8,637 nucleotides of DNA, taken from positions 1-8,637 of the forward strand of contig USAV01000079.1 of NCBI GenBank assembly GCA_900552715.1, read 5' to 3'. Below, piece by piece: positions 5,490 through 8,637 of the stretch (positions within the stretch are counted from its first letter, which is position 1; the number at the start of each line of letters is the position of its first letter). This DNA is from an uncultured Veillonella sp. GTDB lineage: Bacteria > Bacillota > Negativicutes > Veillonellales > Veillonellaceae. The position numbers were made by a program, and so were the translations under genes. The notes under the pieces were generated by a model that was not told the origin of the DNA, made no database searches, and worked only from the letters and a program-made list of their open reading frames with translations.

Positions 5490-6161
5490 TTAGGAACGAC
5501 GGGCACGACGGGCAAAGTAGTTACCAATTGTTTGAATAATTTGAACAAAAATTATTAAAATAACAACGGTAAATAACATCAATGGGAAGTTCAACCGTTC
5601 ATAACCATATGTGAGGGCCAAATCACCTACACCACCGGCACCAATGGCACCAGCCATAGCAGTAGCACCGATTAGACCTATTGTACCCGTTGTAATAGAT
5701 AAAATAAGCGAACCCTTTGCCTCTGGTAAAAGGAAGTGCCAAATCACCTCAAAATGAGAGGCCCCCATCGACTGTGCAGCCTCGATAATGCCTTTATTAA
5801 CCTCTAAAATAGAGTTCTCAAAGAGTCGAGCAAGATAAGGGGCAATGAATATAACAAGTGGTACAATAGCCGCTGTTGTACCAACACGCGTACCTACAAT
5901 CATCTTAGTTAACGGTAATATAAACACCATCAAAATAATAAATGGCACAGAACGCACAATATTAACAATTGTATTTGTAATGCTATAAACAATACTGTTT
6001 TTAACAATACCATTCGGATTGGTCACTACTAAGGTAACGGCTATAACTAGCCCCAATACCGTACCGATAAAGAGCGATAAAAATACCATGTATAAGGTTT
6101 GCTCTGCGGCCAATAATAATTGGGAGCCAGGAACGCCTAATTCTTGCATAAAGAAATCCAT
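5490..6161 (-). CDS. metI: MetI-type ABC importer permease
   Basis: A 223-residue inner-membrane permease (E. coli MetI has 217 residues) with about five membrane segments at roughly 15-45, 62-84, 95-112, 152-175 and 193-215. The cytoplasmic coupling loop is textbook: EAAQSMGASHFEVIWHFLLP at 127-146, with the EAA, the conserved glycine at 133, and LPEA, which docks into the ATPase MetN. A GAIGAGGVGDLAL motif at about 171-183 is typical of methionine permeases. The longest frame starts at 6182, but a perfect AGGAGGTGA lies 7 nt before the ATG at 6161, so that start is taken. Its ATG overlaps the metN stop codon as TAATG, the classic sign of translational coupling, with the ribosome binding site inside the last metN codons. 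The C-terminus is basic (ARRARRS). Confidence 0.92.
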   Translation of the reverse strand: MDFFMQELGVPGSQLLLAAEQTLYMVFLSLFIGTVLGLVIAVTLVVTNPNGIVKNSIVYSITNTIVNIVRSVPFIILMVFILPLTKMIVGTRVGTTAAIVPLVIFIAPYLARLFENSILEVNKGIIEAAQSMGASHFEVIWHFLLPEAKGSLILSITTGTIGLIGATAMAGAIGAGGVGDLALTYGYERLNFPLMLFTVVILIIFVQIIQTIGNYFARRARRS

Positions 6162-7183
6162 TAAATAGTCACCTCCTGCCATTCGAGGCCTTGTGTTACA
6201 AGATATTCTTTTACCTTGCCCACCTCAAGATCATCACCAATAAACTGAACTATGAATATACCAAGTACAGTATGTTCTAACTCTGTTACCGTAGCAAATA
6301 ATACACTCGTTTCTAAATCAAAGGTTTTATTAATATGATATAAAACATTATCGGTCGTATTATTTCCTAAAAAATGCATTTTAAGAATGGTATATGGTCT
6401 TTTATCACAAGCTAATGTATGTTTCACTGTTGATGGAATTTCATCAGGAATGACAGTTCTAACAAATCGTTTCGTCGTTTCGTGTTTAGGTTTACTAAAC
6501 ACCTCAAGTACAGAACCGTTCTCTATAAGTTTTCCATGCTCCATAACTACAACGCGATTACATATTTTCTGAATTACATCAATCTCATGAGTTACGATAA
6601 CTACTGTTACACCCAGTTCACGATTAACACGTTCTAGTAATTGTAATATAGATTCTGTTGTATCTGGATCTAGGGCGCTAGTTGCTTCATCACAAAGCAA
6701 TATGGATGGATCTGTAGCCAACGCACGGGCAATACCAACGCGCTGCTTTTGACCACCAGACAATTCTCCAGGATAGGCATTTGCTTTATCGCCTAAATCA
6801 ACAAAGTCTAATAAGGTTTTAACCTTTTTATCAATCTCTGATTTTGGCACCTTATTAAGAATTAGCGGGATAGCCACATTATCATACACAGATTTAGCAT
6901 TCAACAAATTAAACTGTTGAAAAACCATGCCGATGCGCTTACGAACCTTTCTAAGCTCATTAAAACTTAAACCATTGATATTCACACCATCTATTTCAAC
7001 ATGACCAGAGGTAGGTACCTCTAAGGCATTAATCATGCGAAGCAGTGTAGATTTACCAGCTCCACTAAAGCCAATAATGCCAAATATATCGCCTTTTTCT
7101 ATGGTAAAGTTTACATCAGATAATGCAGTAACCTTTTGCTTATTAACGTCAAACTCTTTCGTTACATTTCGTATAGCAATCAC
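6161..7183 (-). CDS. metN: MetN-type ABC importer ATPase with C-terminal NIL domain
   Basis: A 340-residue cytosolic ATPase that powers uptake through MetI. Walker A GFSGAGKS is at 38-45, the Q-loop at VFQQ 87-90, the signature LSGGQKQ at 141-147, Walker B ILLCDE at 161-166 with catalytic Glu166, the D-loop SALD at 169-172, and the switch His199 in VTHE. Residues about 262-340 form the ACT-like NIL domain, which in E. coli MetN binds methionine and shuts transport when the cell is replete. The presence of this domain supports a methionine-type importer even though the binding protein is divergent. The start is GTG at 7183, with GAGGTG 5 nt upstream; the protein then begins MIAIRNVTKEF, the expected family N-terminus. 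It is the first gene of the operon, overlaps metI by one base, and is read from the leader at 7184-7295. Confidence 0.93.
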   Translation of the reverse strand: MIAIRNVTKEFDVNKQKVTALSDVNFTIEKGDIFGIIGFSGAGKSTLLRMINALEVPTSGHVEIDGVNINGLSFNELRKVRKRIGMVFQQFNLLNAKSVYDNVAIPLILNKVPKSEIDKKVKTLLDFVDLGDKANAYPGELSGGQKQRVGIARALATDPSILLCDEATSALDPDTTESILQLLERVNRELGVTVVIVTHEIDVIQKICNRVVVMEHGKLIENGSVLEVFSKPKHETTKRFVRTVIPDEIPSTVKHTLACDKRPYTILKMHFLGNNTTDNVLYHINKTFDLETSVLFATVTELEHTVLGIFIVQFIGDDLEVGKVKEYLVTQGLEWQEVTI

Positions 7184-7196
7184 TGTACCACCTCTT

Positions 7197-7216
7197 TCCC
7201 TACAAATTAGTAGGAA
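7197..7216 (-). promoter_or_regulatory. Small hairpin just upstream of the metN ribosome binding site
   Basis: On the minus-strand RNA, UUCCUAC and GUAGGGA form a 7-bp stem (one G-U pair) around a 6-nt AU-rich loop. The stem ends 1 nt before the ribosome binding site (7188-7195), so it could influence ribosome access. It does not match a known riboswitch aptamer. Confidence 0.4.
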
Positions 7217-7228
7217 TTAATATCTTTC

Positions 7229-7255
7229 TAAAACATATCTTTAAGGTATGTTTTA
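7229..7255. promoter_or_regulatory. 27-bp dyad in the metN leader
   Basis: The 9-bp arms TAAAACATA and TATGTTTTA are perfect inverted repeats. The 9 bp between them are also symmetric apart from one pair, giving 12 of 13 paired positions around base 7242. It lies just downstream of the expected transcription start, a position suited to a repressor operator or an RNA hairpin in the 5' leader. Confidence 0.55.
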
Positions 7256-7266
7256 ATTGTATACTT

Positions 7267-7295
7267 AGATTACTACAATTTATAATGACTGTCAA
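7267..7295 (-). promoter_or_regulatory. Candidate promoter of the metNIQ operon
   Basis: On the minus strand a perfect TTGACA (7290-7295) is followed after 17 bp by TAATCT (7267-7272), a weak -10 box matching three of six positions. The predicted start near 7260 gives a leader of about 75 nt. An alternative -10 (TATAAA at 7279-7284) exists but lacks a fitting -35 box. Confidence 0.5.
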
Positions 7296-7300
7296 ACACA

Positions 7301-7334
7301 AAAAGAACCTCAACAAAAATGTTGAGGTTCTTTT
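7301..7334 (-). terminator. Strong terminator after the EamA permease gene
   Basis: AAAAGAACCTCAAC and GTTGAGGTTCTTTT form a perfect 14-bp stem with a 6-nt loop. The A- and T-rich ends make it able to act in both directions. It lies 38 bp past the permease stop codon, directly upstream of the metN -35 box, and so insulates metNIQ from the permease. Confidence 0.88.
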
Positions 7335-7371
7335 CGTATCTATATACTTTTGGTCCTTTACATCAAACCTA

Positions 7372-8238
7372 TCATCTATATCGATTAAATAAGAACAATG
7401 ATCCTAGTATAATTGGCGCTCCAATATAGAGTCCCATATTAGGATATTCTCCTAATAAAAAGGCTGCTACTACGGCTACCACAATTGGCGAGATATACAT
7501 AAAATTGGTTACATCCGAAACTTTTTCAGCATGTTCAAAGGCATAGCTCCAGAATACGAATCCTAATGCACTGGAAAAGAATGCTAGGTATATCATAGCA
7601 AGCTTCGCAGTAATTGGTGCAGCTCCAATCATTTCAATAGCATGATCTGCAAAAGGTAGTGCCATAATGGCACCTGTGAACATGGACCACATAGCGATAG
7701 TAATAGAGTCATAACCTTTCAGACTAAGCCCGCGATTTAGAATATTATAAACCGCAAATAGTATCATACCAATCAACGTCCATATGGCCCCCATTGGAAT
7801 GGTCAGAGTGGAATTCCAAAGGATAATGATGGCTACCCCTACAAAAGCAGTTATAGTGAAGAGCCAACCTATAGGGCGTATTCTATCCTTATAGACTACC
7901 AATGCCATCAGTGCTGTTGTCATTGGTGTTAAAGCCATAATAATACTAGATGTAGCGGCCGGTATTGTTCGCAATCCCTCATTAAACACAATTTGATAAA
8001 CGAAGTTACCTGTAGCGCCTAACAAAATGTATATACCCCATTCACGCCAAGATGTAGGGATGTGTAATCCCTTAAATACACCGATAATTAGCATGAGTAT
8101 AGCACCACCTACAACCCTCGCTACAGAGAGTGTCAGTGCGTCTACTGATTGCAAAGCCAACTTACCAAAAGGAAAGGCTGTTGCCCATACAGCGATTGTG
8201 GCAGATGCCCCTAAAATGGCTTTCATACGATTTGTCAT
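7372..8238 (-). CDS. EamA/DMT-superfamily transporter
   Basis: A 288-residue inner-membrane protein with about ten membrane helices in two EamA repeats, roughly residues 5-138 and 148-286. Typical features are SVARVVGGAILMLIIG in helix 2, PAATSSIIMALTPMTTALMA near the middle of repeat 1, and the matching SDVTNFMYISPIVVAVVAAF with LLGE in repeat 2. Members of this superfamily (RhaT, YdcZ, EamA/YdeD types) usually export amino acids, nucleotides or other metabolites; EamA itself exports cysteine pathway metabolites, but the sequence does not fix a substrate, and the nearness of metNIQ is only suggestive. Two ATGs lie close together at 8244 and 8238. The AAAGG ribosome binding site is only 3 nt from the first and 9 nt from the second, so 8238 is preferred. 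It is a single-gene unit ending at the terminator 7301-7334. Confidence 0.88.
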   Translation of the reverse strand: MTNRMKAILGASATIAVWATAFPFGKLALQSVDALTLSVARVVGGAILMLIIGVFKGLHIPTSWREWGIYILLGATGNFVYQIVFNEGLRTIPAATSSIIMALTPMTTALMALVVYKDRIRPIGWLFTITAFVGVAIIILWNSTLTIPMGAIWTLIGMILFAVYNILNRGLSLKGYDSITIAMWSMFTGAIMALPFADHAIEMIGAAPITAKLAMIYLAFFSSALGFVFWSYAFEHAEKVSDVTNFMYISPIVVAVVAAFLLGEYPNMGLYIGAPIILGSLFLFNRYR

Positions 8239-8282
8239 TAGCATCTACCTTTCTACACAATTCCATAATCAATACTATCTAA

Positions 8283-8313
8283 ATATTACCATAATAAGCC
8301 CCTACAATTCCAA
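8283..8313 (-). promoter_or_regulatory. Weak candidate promoter of the EamA permease
   Basis: On the minus strand TAATAT (8283-8288) is preceded by TGG, an extended -10 element. A TTGGAA (8308-8313) lies 19 bp upstream, slightly too far. The leader to the ATG would be about 40 nt. Confidence 0.35.
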
Positions 8314-8540
8314 GAAGATACATCACAACATATCGAACACTCTCTATTTATTGATATAAATTTTCATTATTTAAAGATAATATAATAATTGATTCTTCAA
8401 AACCCAAACTCAAATAAATCAAGTAATTAGTTATACTTTCAATGTATTTATATAGTGTTTTCAATATTATTAAATTACAAATAACATCCATTCTTACGAA
8501 AATCGCATAGTATGTATTGAAAATATATATCATTTAAAAT

Positions 8541-8569
8541 TTGTTAAATCGTGACAAACATTGTACACT
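8541..8569 (+). promoter_or_regulatory. Candidate promoter of the right-edge gene
   Basis: TTGTTA (8541-8546) and TACACT (8564-8569), each matching four of six consensus positions, are separated by an ideal 17 bp. The predicted start near 8576 gives a leader of about 40 nt. A 7-bp inverted repeat ACTATAG / CTATAGT (8567-8573 / 8584-8590) spans the start site, and TTGTTAA...GTGACAA (8541-8557) is a loose dyad over the -35 box. Confidence 0.45.
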
Positions 8570-8614
8570 ATAGGCATAGAAATCTATAGTTATATCCTTT
8601 TATGGAGGTGCAAA

Positions 8615-8637
8615 ATGCAACATACTGCATGGAAAGA
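8615..8637 (+). CDS. Start of a plus-strand gene, cut by the window edge
   Basis: A consensus GGAGGTG lies 5 nt before an ATG, followed by seven codons MQHTAWK and two further bases. The frame is open to the edge. Together with the promoter-like sequence at 8541-8569 this is a credible gene start. Seven residues do not identify it; a short H-T-A-W-K opening would be compatible with the N-terminus of a pyruvate formate-lyase (often x-x-x-W-x-G-F-K), but that is a guess. Confidence 0.65.

Larger units (their letters stand above)
8239..8614. other. Divergent AT-rich intergenic region
   Basis: About 375 bp between the permease and the plus-strand gene at the right edge. It holds a weak permease promoter near 8283-8313, a long AT-rich stretch (about 8340-8540) in which I see no gene or stable structure beyond a 9-bp inverted repeat with a 48-nt loop (8458-8466 / 8515-8523), and then the promoter region of the right-edge gene. 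Confidence 0.6.

Noticed and set aside
7184..7300. SAM riboswitch or methionine T-box upstream of metN
   Set aside because: The leader is about 75 nt and I see none of the conserved S-box or T-box blocks, nor an attenuator after the promoter.
8027..8359. 110-codon plus-strand open frame opposite the EamA gene
   Set aside because: Antisense shadow of a real membrane-protein gene, with no family features.
8458..8523. Inverted repeat TTTTCAATA / TATTGAAAA
   Set aside because: A 9-bp AT-rich stem with a 48-nt loop is likely by chance in this region and has no position relative to a gene that suggests a role.
8348..8533. 61-codon minus-strand frame in the AT-rich intergenic region
   Set aside because: Low-complexity I/Y/N-rich translation and no ribosome binding site; expected by chance in such DNA.

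Overview
The window looks like chromosomal DNA of a low-to-moderate-GC anaerobic member of the Firmicutes, most likely a Negativicutes organism close to Veillonella. This is an inference from AT-rich intergenic DNA, strong AGGAGG-type ribosome binding sites, a CitT/TtdT-type dicarboxylate carrier, and the set of sulfur amino acid genes. No rRNA, tRNA, complete mobile element or CRISPR array was found. All complete genes lie on the minus strand. Only a short ABC-transporter remnant and a gene cut by the right edge read on the plus strand.

Layout from left to right. 1-1374 is a two-gene minus-strand operon: a PLP-dependent cystathionine gamma-synthase/lyase, then the 5' end of a MalY/PatB-type cystathionine beta-lyase. 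Its sigma70-like promoter directly follows the terminator of the next unit. 1382-2505 holds a small membrane-protein unit: a PACE-family efflux protein (with its own promoter) followed by a protein resembling an ECF transporter substrate-binding (S) component. 2514-2760 is a mosaic of three degenerate ~66-bp direct repeats and one inverted partial copy. It forms a long hairpin and runs into the last codons of the neighbouring carrier gene. 2741-4207 encodes that carrier, a 488-residue DASS-family protein. 4208-4611 is mostly non-coding but holds the C-terminal remnant of an ABC exporter ATPase on the opposite strand, and the metQ terminator. 4612-7295 is a complete MetN-MetI-MetQ-type importer operon with an inverted-repeat-rich leader. 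7301-8238 is an EamA/DMT-type permease with a strong terminator. 8239-8614 is a divergent intergenic region leading to a plus-strand gene of which only seven codons are visible.

Functionally, the window combines uptake (MetNIQ-like) and interconversion (gamma-synthase/lyase plus beta-lyase) of sulfur amino acids with carboxylate, vitamin-like and drug/metabolite transport. The most unusual parts are the repeat mosaic overlapping the end of the carrier gene, the ABC remnant, the divergent binding residues of the MetQ-like lipoprotein, and the dyads in the metN leader. I see no complete new multi-gene system. Several annotated starts are shifted downstream of the longest open frame on ribosome-binding-site grounds.
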